This document shows, one piece after another, positions 1 through 8,714 of a stretch of DNA of 64,000 nucleotides. Below the pieces are notes generated by a model that was given only the letters and a program-made list of their open reading frames with translations, made no database searches and had not been told where the DNA came from. Both the position numbers and the translations under genes were made by a program. Position 1 is the stretch's first letter. Every line of letters starts with the position of its first letter. This DNA comes from Mycobacterium noviomagense (GTDB lineage Bacteria > Actinomycetota > Actinomycetes > Mycobacteriales > Mycobacteriaceae): NCBI RefSeq assembly GCF_010731635.1, contig NZ_AP022583.1, positions 310,001 to 374,000 on the forward strand. The letters run 5' to 3'.

Positions 1-1248
1 GCGCAGCGAATCTTTAACCCGGTCAAGGTAAGTCAGGTTGCCCTCGCCGTCGAGCACGCCGAGATCACCGGTGCGAAACCACCACGGGTGCTGGTCGATG
101 CGCAGGCCCGGGTCCTCGTCGGGAGGCGAAACATAGCCTTCGCTCATCACGTGCGGATATTTTGCGCGGCAAGCGATTTCGCCTGCCTTCCCTGCGGGCA
201 GTGGATTGCCGTCCGAGTCGAGGATGCGGACCTCGAAACTCGGATTCGGGTGGCCCGACGTCCCGGGAACACCCTCGTCGCCGACGCCTTTGACGGCGAT
301 GGGGAAGGCCTCGGTCAAGCCGTACATGGTGACGATCCGGCAGCCGTAGCGCTTTTCGATGTCGCGGTAGACGGCGGCGTCGATGGGTGCCGCTGAGATG
401 AACCGCAGTGGCAGCTGGGCGTCACGGGGGTCAGGAGGCTGGTTCCACAGCATGGACACCATCGCGCCGGCGCCGGCGAATCCGGCCGCCCCGCAAGCGC
501 GCACCTCGTCCCACACTTCGCTGGGATGAAAGGCGGACGCCAGCACGGTTGTGCCGCCGACCAGCATGGGTGCCAGCACCGATGGCGCCGCGCTGAGATG
601 AAACAGCGGCATCGCGGTCCACACGACCTCGCCGGCCTTGAACTCCCAGGCCGCCGCCACGGTTGCGGCCGCAGAGAACAGGTAATGCCACGTGGTGGCA
701 ACCGCTTTGGACGGCCCCGTGGTCCCGGAGGTGAAGAACAGCGACCCCACCTCGCCGACATCGGCCGGGTTGTCGAGGACCGACTCAGCGGCTCCGCGGC
801 TTAGCAAGTCATCGAGCGAATCTCCTTGCACCACAATGTCACTGAGGGTACCCAAGCTGGCCGCGACCTCGTCGACATGCGGGAGGCGCTCAAGGTCGGT
901 GATGACAACCTTTGCCTGCGACAACCGCAATGCGTGCAGCAGGAAGTCCCCTTTGTTAGCGCCGTTCACCGCAGCGCTCACCGCGCCAATGCGGGCTGCG
1001 CCCAACCAGAAGTACACCCATTCCGGGCAGGTCGCGGTGAACAGCGCGACACCGTCACCCCGCCCGACGCCGAGGTTGGCCAAAGCGCTCGCGGCGGCGC
1101 AGGACCGCTGCCGCATCTGCTCGAAAGTCACCGGGATCCCGGCGATTGACATCATTACCCGGTCGGGGTGCTGCTGGGCGCGACGGTCGAGTACAGCGGG
1201 AACGCTGAACCGGTCTACTCCGAAATCAGCCGGACCGACTCCGCGCAT
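1..1248 (-). CDS. Acyl-CoA synthetase (AMP-forming), 3' end outside window
   Basis: AMP-dependent ligase that would activate a carboxylic acid to its CoA thioester with ATP. Reading leftward from an ATG at 1248, 416 codons are open to the window edge with no stop, so the C-terminus is missing. The P-loop TSGTTGPSK lies at about residues 173-181. The adenylate motif MYGLTEAF and the hinge-region segment WWFRTGDLG follow. The start lies 8 bp after the stop of the Rieske oxygenase gene, so the two are co-transcribed, and the ligase may activate the oxygenase product or a related acid. The substrate cannot be read from the sequence. Confidence 0.9.
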   Translation of the reverse strand, partial: MRGVGPADFGVDRFSVPAVLDRRAQQHPDRVMMSIAGIPVTFEQMRQRSCAAASALANLGVGRGDGVALFTATCPEWVYFWLGAARIGAVSAAVNGANKGDFLLHALRLSQAKVVITDLERLPHVDEVAASLGTLSDIVVQGDSLDDLLSRGAAESVLDNPADVGEVGSLFFTSGTTGPSKAVATTWHYLFSAAATVAAAWEFKAGEVVWTAMPLFHLSAAPSVLAPMLVGGTTVLASAFHPSEVWDEVRACGAAGFAGAGAMVSMLWNQPPDPRDAQLPLRFISAAPIDAAVYRDIEKRYGCRIVTMYGLTEAFPIAVKGVGDEGVPGTSGHPNPSFEVRILDSDGNPLPAGKAGEIACRAKYPHVMSEGYVSPPDEDPGLRIDQHPWWFRTGDLGVLDGEGNLTYLDRVKDSLR

Positions 1249-1256
1249 CAGGCGGC

Positions 1257-2420
1257 TCAAGCTTGCGCGGCTGCCGGGTCCGGCTCGCCGTCGGGGGTGT
1301 ATCCGAAGTCGTTGGGCGAAGCTTGTTCGCCGGGGTAGAAGCGGTGCGCCCAGCGGCGCAGAGCCGCGTAATCGTGGGCTTCTTCGGGCGCCAGGTTGGG
1401 CTTTTCCAGGTATTTCATGTTCTCCCACGTGAAGAAGTCCTGTTTGACGACCTCTTGCTGCAGGGCCAAGAATCGCGCGGCGCGTCCGGTAGGCACCTCG
1501 CCGGTGTCGCCCGGTTCGCGAACTGACGCCTGGGTGTAGAAGTAGTCGGTGTAGTCCTCGTCGACGGGCGTCTGCCCAGTGACTTGGATGGTGGCCACCA
1601 GCTCGCTGGGGAACCGGACGATGCCCAGCCCCAGCGAGTAGTTGTCGTAGATGATTTTGGCGTCGACCGGCCCGTTCGGCGTCAACCAGGTGCGTTCGCG
1701 GCCGCCCCCGAAATTCGCGTTGACCGTGGCGTGCAAATGGTAGCCGGAGACCTCGAACGAGGCGGTGGTGGCCGGGTTGGCGGCCTTGTGCACGTACTGA
1801 ACGTGATACGGGTCGGCCGCATTCTCGATGATCATCTGCGCGTGCACCTTGACCCGGTTCAACATTCGGCTGTGCGGATGCAGCGGGTAGTATTCTCCGG
1901 TCTCCAGCTCAGGTAGCACGGGTGGTTGCCAGTACGGCGGCCTGCCGTGGCGCTCGTGCCAGACCAGGATGAAGCCGTACCACTCGGTGCTCGGATAGGT
2001 GCGGATTCGCACGTTCTGCTTGCAGCCGATCTTGCTGTACGGAATCAGCGCGTTGGTGCCGTCACCACGCCAGCGCCAGCCATGCCAGGGGCAGACGATG
2101 TTTTCGCCCTCGACTGTGCCGCCGACACCCATGTTGGCGCCCAGGTGCTGGCAGTAGGCGTCGAGTACATGCACGTGGCTCGATTCGGTGCGGAACAGCA
2201 CCAGCTCCTCGCCGAAGTAGTGCACCCGCTTGACGTCACCGACGGCCAGATCGGACCCGAACCCGACGATGAACCAGCCGGTGGGGAACCGGTACGGCGA
2301 CAATCCGATGCCCCTCGGACCGAATTCCCGCTCCGAGGGGTCCATGGCGGAATTCGAAACGGTCTGCGTCACTATCTCTCCGTTTCCCACGCGGCGGAGG
2401 GCAGCCTGCATCTGGCTCAC
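1257..2420 (-). CDS. Rieske non-heme iron oxygenase, KshA-like
   Basis: Oxygenase component of a two- or three-component Rieske monooxygenase. The [2Fe-2S] motif is C90-x-H92-x17-C110-x2-H113. The mononuclear iron site is N200 with H206 and H211 in NAADPYHVQYVH. Length (387 aa) and arrangement resemble KshA, the 3-ketosteroid 9alpha-hydroxylase oxygenase, but the exact substrate is unknown. An in-frame ATG at 2345 is an alternative start; residues 1-25 look unconserved, so the shorter form is plausible. No reductase gene is in the window. It is first in a leftward operon with the ligase at 1248, and divergent from the P450 at 2534 across an AT-rich 18-bp motif. Confidence 0.9.
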   Translation of the reverse strand: MSQMQAALRRVGNGEIVTQTVSNSAMDPSEREFGPRGIGLSPYRFPTGWFIVGFGSDLAVGDVKRVHYFGEELVLFRTESSHVHVLDAYCQHLGANMGVGGTVEGENIVCPWHGWRWRGDGTNALIPYSKIGCKQNVRIRTYPSTEWYGFILVWHERHGRPPYWQPPVLPELETGEYYPLHPHSRMLNRVKVHAQMIIENAADPYHVQYVHKAANPATTASFEVSGYHLHATVNANFGGGRERTWLTPNGPVDAKIIYDNYSLGLGIVRFPSELVATIQVTGQTPVDEDYTDYFYTQASVREPGDTGEVPTGRAARFLALQQEVVKQDFFTWENMKYLEKPNLAPEEAHDYAALRRWAHRFYPGEQASPNDFGYTPDGEPDPAAAQA

Positions 2421-2439
2421 CGCGGTTCGAAGACTCGCT

Positions 2440-2457
2440 CTATTTTTACTATCTTAG
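2440..2457. promoter_or_regulatory. AT-rich 18-bp motif, copy A (candidate operator)
   Basis: CTATTTTTACTATCTTAG sits between the divergent Rieske and P450 genes. Copies matching 14-15 of 18 positions occur at three other operon promoters (10398, 28457, 33517). The ends CTA and TAG are an inverted repeat. It may be a repressor site, and may overlap a -10 element (TACTAT). Function is inferred from recurrence at promoters only. Confidence 0.5.
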
Positions 2458-2533
2458 GCATTGAACGTCAACGAGCGGCGGTACGGTGGCCGTGGCGAGG
2501 CACCGCGACGGCCCAGTGAATCGAGGTTGGACC

Positions 2534-3772
2534 ATGACGACCGCGGCAGTGGATCTTTCCGATTTCGCCTTGTGGCGCAACGGCTTTCCGGATGAACTGT
2601 TTACCGAACTGCGGCGTACCAGGCCGCTTTTCCGCCACGACCGCACGCCCGGCGTCGCGAAGACCGGCGTCCAACGTGATTTCTGGATAACCACCAAGCA
2701 CCGGCACGCCGTGCGCCTTCACCGCGACGCCGACTCGTTCACCGCAGTCGACGGCCCGCTGATCCAGCCCATCGACACGTTTTTGTCGTACCCGACAATC
2801 ATCGACATGGATCCGCCGGAGCTGAACCGGCGCCGCAAACTGATCTCGAGCGCGTTTAACCCACGGGCGGTCGCCAAGCTGGAAGACGGCATTCGGGCGC
2901 GCGCCGCGCGGATGATTGACCGCCTCCTCAGTCAGGGTGGCGGCGACTGGATCACCGATGTCGCCGATCAACTGCCCATGACGGTCATCGGCGACATCAT
3001 CGGCATCCCCGAGGAAGACCGGCCGCAGATCTTCACCGCCTTCGACCGCATCCTGACCGCACGCTCACCACAAGGCCGGCTCAGCGCACAAGAGGAAACC
3101 GAGCTCTACGCCACCGTTTTCGGGTACGCACTCGAACTCACCGCGCAGAAACGACGCGAGCCTGCCGACGACATCTGGAGCACGCTGGCCACCGCGGAAA
3201 TCACCGGCGACGACGGCGAGAAGTTCCGGCTGCCCGGCAACGAGCTCGAGATCTTCTTCTTCGTGCTGGCCTTCGCCGGCAGTGACACCACCAAGAACGC
3301 CCTTGCATCCGGTCTCCGCGCTTTCGTCGCGAACCCTGAACAAATCGCGTGTTATCGCGACGAGGAAGCGCTGCGCCCTACCGCGGTCGAAGAGGTGCTT
3401 CGGTGGGCCACCCCAGTGGCGTACTGGACCCGCACCGCCAAGGTCGATGTTGAGATGGACGGCCAGCACATCCCCAAGGGCGACCGGGTGGTCTCGATGC
3501 TGCGCTCGGCCAATCGCGACGAAGAGGTCTTTGACGGTCCGTTCAGGTTCGACATCGGCCGTCGACGCAACCCGCATGTGGCGTTCGGCGGCGGCGGACC
3601 GCACCACTGTCTGGGCGCCATGCTGGCTCGCGCGGAGCTGCGGGCCGTATTCGACGAGCTGCTGCTGCGCTGCGACAACATCGCGGTCGGACCGCCGACG
3701 GTGGCCCACCCCAACCTGATCACCAACATGCAGATCTACGACGAGATGGCGATCTCGCTGACGCCTCGCTAG
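2534..3772 (+). CDS. Cytochrome P450
   Basis: Heme monooxygenase, 412 aa from the ATG at 2534. The I-helix AGSDTT is at 248-253, the K-helix E287-x2-R290, and the heme-binding segment FGGGGPHHCLGAML has Cys359. An upstream in-frame extension to 2486 is unlikely because it would enter the promoter. It is divergent from the KshA-like oxygenase and convergent with a ferredoxin gene 3 bp beyond its stop, so the ferredoxin is the likely electron donor. General resemblance is to mycobacterial P450s acting on lipids and sterols, but I do not assign a CYP family. Confidence 0.92.
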   Translation: MTTAAVDLSDFALWRNGFPDELFTELRRTRPLFRHDRTPGVAKTGVQRDFWITTKHRHAVRLHRDADSFTAVDGPLIQPIDTFLSYPTIIDMDPPELNRRRKLISSAFNPRAVAKLEDGIRARAARMIDRLLSQGGGDWITDVADQLPMTVIGDIIGIPEEDRPQIFTAFDRILTARSPQGRLSAQEETELYATVFGYALELTAQKRREPADDIWSTLATAEITGDDGEKFRLPGNELEIFFFVLAFAGSDTTKNALASGLRAFVANPEQIACYRDEEALRPTAVEEVLRWATPVAYWTRTAKVDVEMDGQHIPKGDRVVSMLRSANRDEEVFDGPFRFDIGRRRNPHVAFGGGGPHHCLGAMLARAELRAVFDELLLRCDNIAVGPPTVAHPNLITNMQIYDEMAISLTPR

Positions 3773-3775
3773 TAC

Positions 3776-3967
3776 TCACTCGACGATCCGCAGGGCCGCC
3801 TTAGGGCACTGGTCGACTGCGGCGCGCACATCGATCTCGCGGTCCCGCGGCACCGGCCCGTCGGCGATCTGCACCACCTCCGCGTCGCCCAGCTCGAAGA
3901 TGTCAGGGGCCAGTGATTCACAGAACCCATTGGCCTCGCACAACGATTCGTCGACAATCACCCTCAT
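3776..3967 (-). CDS. [3Fe-4S] ferredoxin, P450 redox partner
   Basis: Small acidic electron carrier of 63 aa. Cys10, Cys16 and Cys54 (the last in CPKA) fit a cluster-binding pattern in which the second Cys of a [4Fe-4S] motif is replaced (CEANGFC), giving a [3Fe-4S] cluster. Such ferredoxins are the usual donors to mycobacterial P450s. The gene is convergent with the P450 ending at 3772. It is read from its own upstream region (3968-4031), which is short and follows the decarboxylase-like gene. Confidence 0.9.
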   Translation of the reverse strand: MRVIVDESLCEANGFCESLAPDIFELGDAEVVQIADGPVPRDREIDVRAAVDQCPKAALRIVE

Positions 3968-4031
3968 CGGATGCTCCTCACGCTTACGAGCCGATCAATA
4001 CCCATAGCTAAGCACTTCCCGCCGCCGGCGG

Positions 4032-5210
4032 TTAGGAGGACCGAGGCTTGCAGCGCGCTACCGGGGTGCCGACGAGCCGGAAATCCTCGCTGGTGTCGAT
4101 CTGCGGACCAATCCCCTCCTGGAACAGGATGATGATGTCCGAGCCGCCGAATTGGAAGTAGCCGAACTCTTCGCCCTTGGCCATGTGCTTGCCTTCCACC
4201 GCGGTCAGCACAACAGATGACACGTGCGCCATGCCCACCGGGATGACCGCGACGACGCCGATGTCGCCTGCGCCGGATGCCGAGGTGTCAATGGTGACCA
4301 CTCCCCGCGTCTGCGAGAACTCGTATCCGCTGCTGGCGCTGTCGCTGGCGGCGAACTGGCCGCTGTCGAGGCCGACCTGCATGAAGACTTTGCCGTTGAT
4401 CCGGAAGGATTCCTTGACCACGCCTCCGACGGGCAGGTGGTAGCGGTGGTAGGCATGCACCGGCAGCATGTAATGCACAAACGTGCCGCCGGCAAAACTT
4501 TCGCTGTAGCTGCTGCCTTCCATGAGCTGTTTGATATTGCCGTACTTCTCGTTTTTGACTGGGGTTGCCGGGATGTTTGAGTCGGCGTCGATGTCGTAGA
4601 GGTGCTGGTATTGGCAGTCCGCTGGCGACGTGACAACCAAGTTGTTCGAAGGTTCGGCGATCGGACGTAGCCCGCCGTTGATTTCGCGGGCGATGAACTG
4701 GTTGGCCGTCAGCCAGCCGCTGGGCGCGTTCGGCACGCCGTCGATCAGGGACTCGTGCATGCGGTACTCCGGGGCATTGTCGATGAACGACTGCAACGCT
4801 TCCGGGCCGAAGGACTCCGGCGTGTCCAGGAAACTGCCCCACTGTCGGGCGAATTCGCTCATCCAGTCGCGGAAGACGGCGGAGTTCTGCAGCGCCTCGC
4901 CGTCAACCTTCTGAGAGGCCAGGAAGTAGAAGTGTGACATTCGGTCACTGACCTCTTGCGCCTGGCTCTTTTCGTTCTTCCAGGCGTCGGCGTTGGATTC
5001 GTGTGGCACCCACCTGATGAAGCGCTTGAGGTAGGCCTCGTATTCAGCGATATCGGTGGGCCACTCCAGCGCTGCGAACAGCTCCGGTTTCAAATCTGCA
5101 TCGGCCCATTCGCGGGCCTTCACCAAAGACCGCTCGAGCAAATCGGCGAGGCCTTGCTCTTTGTCGAGGGTGCGCCGGAGTTGTTGGACGATCGCGTCGG
5201 GCTCACTCAT
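4032..5210 (-). CDS. Phosphatidylserine decarboxylase-related (PsiD-like) pyruvoyl decarboxylase
   Basis: 392 aa. Residues about 40-150 resemble the PSD-associated N-terminal region (segments RFIRWVPH at 63-70 and SHFYFLASQ at 92-100). The C-terminal half is a PSD-type catalytic domain, with HAYHRYHLPV holding His255 and His258. The segment FGGSD near the C-terminus suggests autocleavage before Ser357, leaving a 36-residue alpha chain with an N-terminal pyruvoyl group. This two-part architecture is that of the PSD-related family containing the fungal L-tryptophan decarboxylase PsiD, rather than of the membrane-bound PSD. The start was chosen at the ATG at 5210, preceded by AAGGACAG; a longer frame lacks a comparable site. 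No membrane segment is seen. The gene stands alone between the ferredoxin and the CoA-transferase. The substrate (amino acid or phospholipid) is unknown. Confidence 0.8.
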   Translation of the reverse strand: MSEPDAIVQQLRRTLDKEQGLADLLERSLVKAREWADADLKPELFAALEWPTDIAEYEAYLKRFIRWVPHESNADAWKNEKSQAQEVSDRMSHFYFLASQKVDGEALQNSAVFRDWMSEFARQWGSFLDTPESFGPEALQSFIDNAPEYRMHESLIDGVPNAPSGWLTANQFIAREINGGLRPIAEPSNNLVVTSPADCQYQHLYDIDADSNIPATPVKNEKYGNIKQLMEGSSYSESFAGGTFVHYMLPVHAYHRYHLPVGGVVKESFRINGKVFMQVGLDSGQFAASDSASSGYEFSQTRGVVTIDTSASGAGDIGVVAVIPVGMAHVSSVVLTAVEGKHMAKGEEFGYFQFGGSDIIILFQEGIGPQIDTSEDFRLVGTPVARCKPRSS

Positions 5211-5378
5211 ATAACTGTCCTTAAATGTGGTCGCGGCACGCGCGCCTGTTTTTCCGGCCCTAAGACGCTGCGCCGACAAACGATTCATTGAATCCACGGC
5301 CATGTCGGTGTCAGGGATGTTCCTGAGGTACCCCAGCGGCTTCCCGGATAATCCGGTGTTAGCCGGCCGAAAGCTGCG

Positions 5379-7766
5379 TCACGCGCCCTTGGGCCGGGTT
5401 CCGATCACGTCGCTTGCCGTCAACCGCTCCAGGTCGGCTTCCACCAGTCCGCACAGTTCGCGCAGTACCTCGTCATTGTGCTCACCCAACGTGGGCGGCG
5501 TGCGCCGCAGCCACCGGCGGTGGCCGGCCAGCGGCGCGAACGGCGGACGCGGATACCAGCCGGTGCCGGTGCGCGGGTGATTGAGCGACTCGAAGAACCC
5601 ACGGTCGCGCAGCTGCGGGTTTTCGGTCACCAGCGACGGCGACACCACCGGCGCGGCGGGAATGCCCGCCTCGGCCAAGCGCTCTACCGCGGTGGCCAGA
5701 TCCTGGGTCGCGAACCACGCCTGCAGCCGGCGATCGATGTCGTCGGCGCGCTCGCGCCGGCGGGCCACCGTGGCAAGCCCGGACTCGTCGCCCCAGGACG
5801 GCCGACCCATCAACTCGACCAGCGCACGCCACTGCTCGTCGGTCGCCACCGTGACGGCGATCCACTCGTCGTCCCGGGCGCAGCGGTAGAGGTTTTGAAT
5901 CGCCCAGCCGTGGCCGCGGTTGCCTTCCCGGCTCAATGTCACTCCGAAGACTTCCGATTCAATTGGCTGAACGGCAGTGACGTTCAGCACCGTTTCGATC
6001 ATCGGCAACTCGACGAGCTGGCCCTGTCCTGTTCGCTCCGCGAAATCCAAGGCCGCCAGCACCGAGAACGCGGCGTGTACCCCGGCCAGTGGATCGCAGG
6101 CTCCGCGCGGGGCGACGGGTGGCCCGTCAGGCAGGCCGGTGACCCAAGCAAGCCCGGCGATCTGCTCCATGGTCGGTGCGAATCCGACGCGGTCGCGCCA
6201 CGGGCCGTCCAGACCGAACGCGGGCATTCGCGCGACAACGAGCTTCGGGTTCACGGCCAGCAGGGTTTCGGCGGTCAACCCGAAGTGGTCCATCACGCGC
6301 GGCGAGAAGTTCTCGATCACCACGTCGGCGCCCGCCACCAGAGCCTTGAACAGCCGCCGGCCAACCTCGGACGCCAAATCCAGTGTCACCGAGCGCTTGT
6401 TGGTGTTCATGGCGTGGAAAACCCAGCCGTATTCCCACCAGTCATCGACGTCGGTGCGCATGCCCCCCGAATAGCGCATGCCGTCGGGACGCTGGATCGA
6501 TTCCACCTTGATCACGTCGGCGCCGAAAGCACCAAGCAGGTGCGTTGCCGCCGGGCCGGCCCAGAAGGCCGTCAGGTCGACAATGCGAACACCCTCGAGC
6601 GGCAACCGGCGATCCGCTAGACTCGGAGTGAGTTTCCTTGGCTGCCAAGGCGATTCGTCGTCGTCTTCGCCTAACGCCGGCGCACGACGCAGTGGTGCGG
6701 GCCGGCAGCGCGACATCAGCCACGGCGGTCGTGGCTGGTGGAAACCGGAGGGGTTGCGCACAAACACACCGCGATCGCGCATATACGCCATGTCGCGGAT
6801 CGTCGAGCCGTTGCCCAACGGCGCGATCGGCAGCCGAAACAGCTGCCCGAGTTCGACGATCTCCTCGACGGTGCGTTCGGCAAACCACGGACCGATGAGC
6901 TCACGGATGAGATCGCGGTACTCCCACCGACCTATCTGGAAACGCAGCTGTGGAATCTCGGTCAACTGTGGGCACTCGACCATTGCAGCGAAGTCGAGCC
7001 ACTGTTGACCGGTCACCATGGTGATGCCGACGTAGCCGTCTTTTGCAGGCTCGATCGAGGGCACTTCGATGGTGCGGCTGACCGGGGGCACCTGCAGCAG
7101 CTGCGAGTGCAGCCATTCGCTGCTCTGCATCAGCGTGATCGCTTCGAGCATGGACAGGTCCAGGTGCTCACCGGGACCGCCGTGCTCGACGCGGCGGCGA
7201 ATGGCCAGGGTGCCGAACGCGGCGAACACGCCTGCCATGTATTCCCCGAGGTCGCCGCCGATCGCGATCGGCGGCCCGGCGGGGTCGCCGCGGAATCCGG
7301 TCGAGCCCGCCCAGGCCTGAAGCGTGAACTCGCTGGCCGTGCGTTCGGCGTATGGACCAGTCCAGCCGAAGTCCGAGATGGTGACGACGACAGCGTGCGG
7401 TGAGTCCACCAGCAACTGCTGCGGATTGATGCCGAGCTCGGCTGCTTGTGACCGGGTGGCGGTGACCACCACAACGTCGGCGGCGGCGAGTTCGGCGCGA
7501 AATCGCGTGTCAGAAGCCGGGATCGTCAGGCTGCGCTTGCCGGCGTTGAGGTAGCTGAATAGTGGTGAGTCGGCACTACCCGGCACCGGTGAGCGGCTGG
7601 CGGTGAACCGCCGCAGCGGATCGCCTTGCGGCGGTTCGATTTTGCGGACTTCTGCGCCGGCGTCAACCAGGACCTTTCCGCAGTAGCTGCCGGCAATCCG
7701 GTCACTGATCTCGATGACACGCAAGTCGTCAAGCGGTGTCGGTCGGCCGTCCCGCGCCTCGCTCAC
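5379..7766 (-). CDS. Tandem-domain CaiB/BaiF (class III) CoA-transferase
   Basis: Class III CoA-transferases move CoA between acids through an aspartyl-CoA intermediate. This protein is 795 aa, about twice the usual 400, because two transferase domains are fused. Domain 1 begins near residue 12 (LDDLRVIEIS) and domain 2 near 388 (LPLEGVRIVDLT). Each keeps an Asp at the catalytic position: D172 in GGDLGEYMAG and D558 in CDPLAG. Since class III enzymes work as interlocked dimers, the fusion may be a covalent pseudo-dimer. It is divergent from the GntR gene, with its start at 7766 and no strong ribosome site seen. Confidence 0.9.
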   Translation of the reverse strand: MSEARDGRPTPLDDLRVIEISDRIAGSYCGKVLVDAGAEVRKIEPPQGDPLRRFTASRSPVPGSADSPLFSYLNAGKRSLTIPASDTRFRAELAAADVVVVTATRSQAAELGINPQQLLVDSPHAVVVTISDFGWTGPYAERTASEFTLQAWAGSTGFRGDPAGPPIAIGGDLGEYMAGVFAAFGTLAIRRRVEHGGPGEHLDLSMLEAITLMQSSEWLHSQLLQVPPVSRTIEVPSIEPAKDGYVGITMVTGQQWLDFAAMVECPQLTEIPQLRFQIGRWEYRDLIRELIGPWFAERTVEEIVELGQLFRLPIAPLGNGSTIRDMAYMRDRGVFVRNPSGFHQPRPPWLMSRCRPAPLRRAPALGEDDDESPWQPRKLTPSLADRRLPLEGVRIVDLTAFWAGPAATHLLGAFGADVIKVESIQRPDGMRYSGGMRTDVDDWWEYGWVFHAMNTNKRSVTLDLASEVGRRLFKALVAGADVVIENFSPRVMDHFGLTAETLLAVNPKLVVARMPAFGLDGPWRDRVGFAPTMEQIAGLAWVTGLPDGPPVAPRGACDPLAGVHAAFSVLAALDFAERTGQGQLVELPMIETVLNVTAVQPIESEVFGVTLSREGNRGHGWAIQNLYRCARDDEWIAVTVATDEQWRALVELMGRPSWGDESGLATVARRRERADDIDRRLQAWFATQDLATAVERLAEAGIPAAPVVSPSLVTENPQLRDRGFFESLNHPRTGTGWYPRPPFAPLAGHRRWLRRTPPTLGEHNDEVLRELCGLVEADLERLTASDVIGTRPKGA

Positions 7767-7787
7767 CTCGCTATTGTGCCATCACTG

Positions 7788-7805
7788 CTAAGATACGAAT
7801 TTACC
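7788..7805. promoter_or_regulatory. Weak copy of the 18-bp motif between CoA-transferase and GntR gene
   Basis: CTAAGATACGAATTTACC; its reverse complement matches copy A at 10 of 18 positions, including an identical TATCTTAG half. It lies in the divergent region upstream of the GntR regulator, which would fit autoregulation. The match is weak. Confidence 0.3.
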
Positions 7806-7858
7806 GCGCGGTCGCCGGTGACCGCACCGTCTTTACCGTGTATCGCTGCGAGGATCAG

Positions 7859-8680
7859 ATGACCACGCTGGGAGTCGGCCCGGAGGCGCGCCGTCGGTTG
7901 TCGGCGCCGCGGATCGCCGAGATCGTCGCAGACGAGTTGCGGCGTCAGATCATCGACGGCGAACTGGCCGACGGCGATCTGTTGCCGCGGCAAGAAGTGC
8001 TGGTCGAGCAATTCAATGTCAGCCTCGTGTCCCTTCGGGAAGCACTGCGGATTTTGGAGACCGAGGGGCTGGTGTCGGTTCGGCGCGGCAATCGGGGCGG
8101 CGCCGTCGTGCATGCGCCGGCCAAGACCAGCGCCGCCTACATGCTCGGGCTGTTGTTGCAAAGCGAGTACGTCAAGGTGTCCGATCTCGGTGCGGCGCTG
8201 CTGGAACTCGAACCCGCGTGCGCGGCGCTGGCCGCGCAGCGGCCCGACCGGGCCGACACGCTGGTGCCCGAGCTCAAGCAGATCAACGACGCAATGGCTA
8301 CCCACCTCGATGACGGTCGCCAATTCACCGAAATCGGCCGGCAATTCCACGATGCCCTGGTTCGCGGGTGCGGAAACCAGACCATCATCGCGGTGGTCGG
8401 CACGCTGGAGACGCTATGGACCAGCCACGAGCAGCAGTGGGCCAACGAGAGTGCCGCTCACGGAACGTACCCCTCGCTGGCCAAGCGTCGTGCCGCGCTC
8501 AACACACACGTCAAGCTGACCGAGATGATCGAGGCAGGTGACGTCGACCGGGCGCGCCGGGTCGCGGCCCGTCACCTTGCCGACACGCAGACCCACGTGT
8601 TGGCCGGCCGGCCGGATCAACGGATTTATGCGCTGTCGCCGCAGGCCCTGTCGCGGCCGCGGGACGCCCGCCGTCTGTAG
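7859..8680 (+). CDS. GntR/FadR-family transcriptional regulator (FCD domain)
   Basis: Winged-helix repressor-type regulator of 273 aa. The N-terminal DNA-binding domain contains the GntR signature (SLVSLREALRILETEGLVS), and the C-terminal helical FCD domain would bind an acid or acyl-CoA ligand. The start at 7859 was chosen because GAGG lies 7 bp upstream and the longer frame would overlap the divergent CoA-transferase gene. The regulator at 61337-62164 is a clear paralogue (shared SVRRGNxGGAVVH). It is followed after 34 bp by an SDR gene. It is a candidate to bind the 18-bp AT-rich motif found at 2440, 10398, 28457 and 33517. Confidence 0.92.
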   Translation: MTTLGVGPEARRRLSAPRIAEIVADELRRQIIDGELADGDLLPRQEVLVEQFNVSLVSLREALRILETEGLVSVRRGNRGGAVVHAPAKTSAAYMLGLLLQSEYVKVSDLGAALLELEPACAALAAQRPDRADTLVPELKQINDAMATHLDDGRQFTEIGRQFHDALVRGCGNQTIIAVVGTLETLWTSHEQQWANESAAHGTYPSLAKRRAALNTHVKLTEMIEAGDVDRARRVAARHLADTQTHVLAGRPDQRIYALSPQALSRPRDARRL

Positions 8681-8714
8681 ACCATCGATGGCAAACCGGT
8701 GCAACGAGGGAACC

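Noticed and set aside
5478..6620. 380-codon open frame antisense to the fused CoA-transferase
   Set aside because: The CoA-transferase frame has both catalytic Asp residues and family sequence throughout; the antisense frame shows none.
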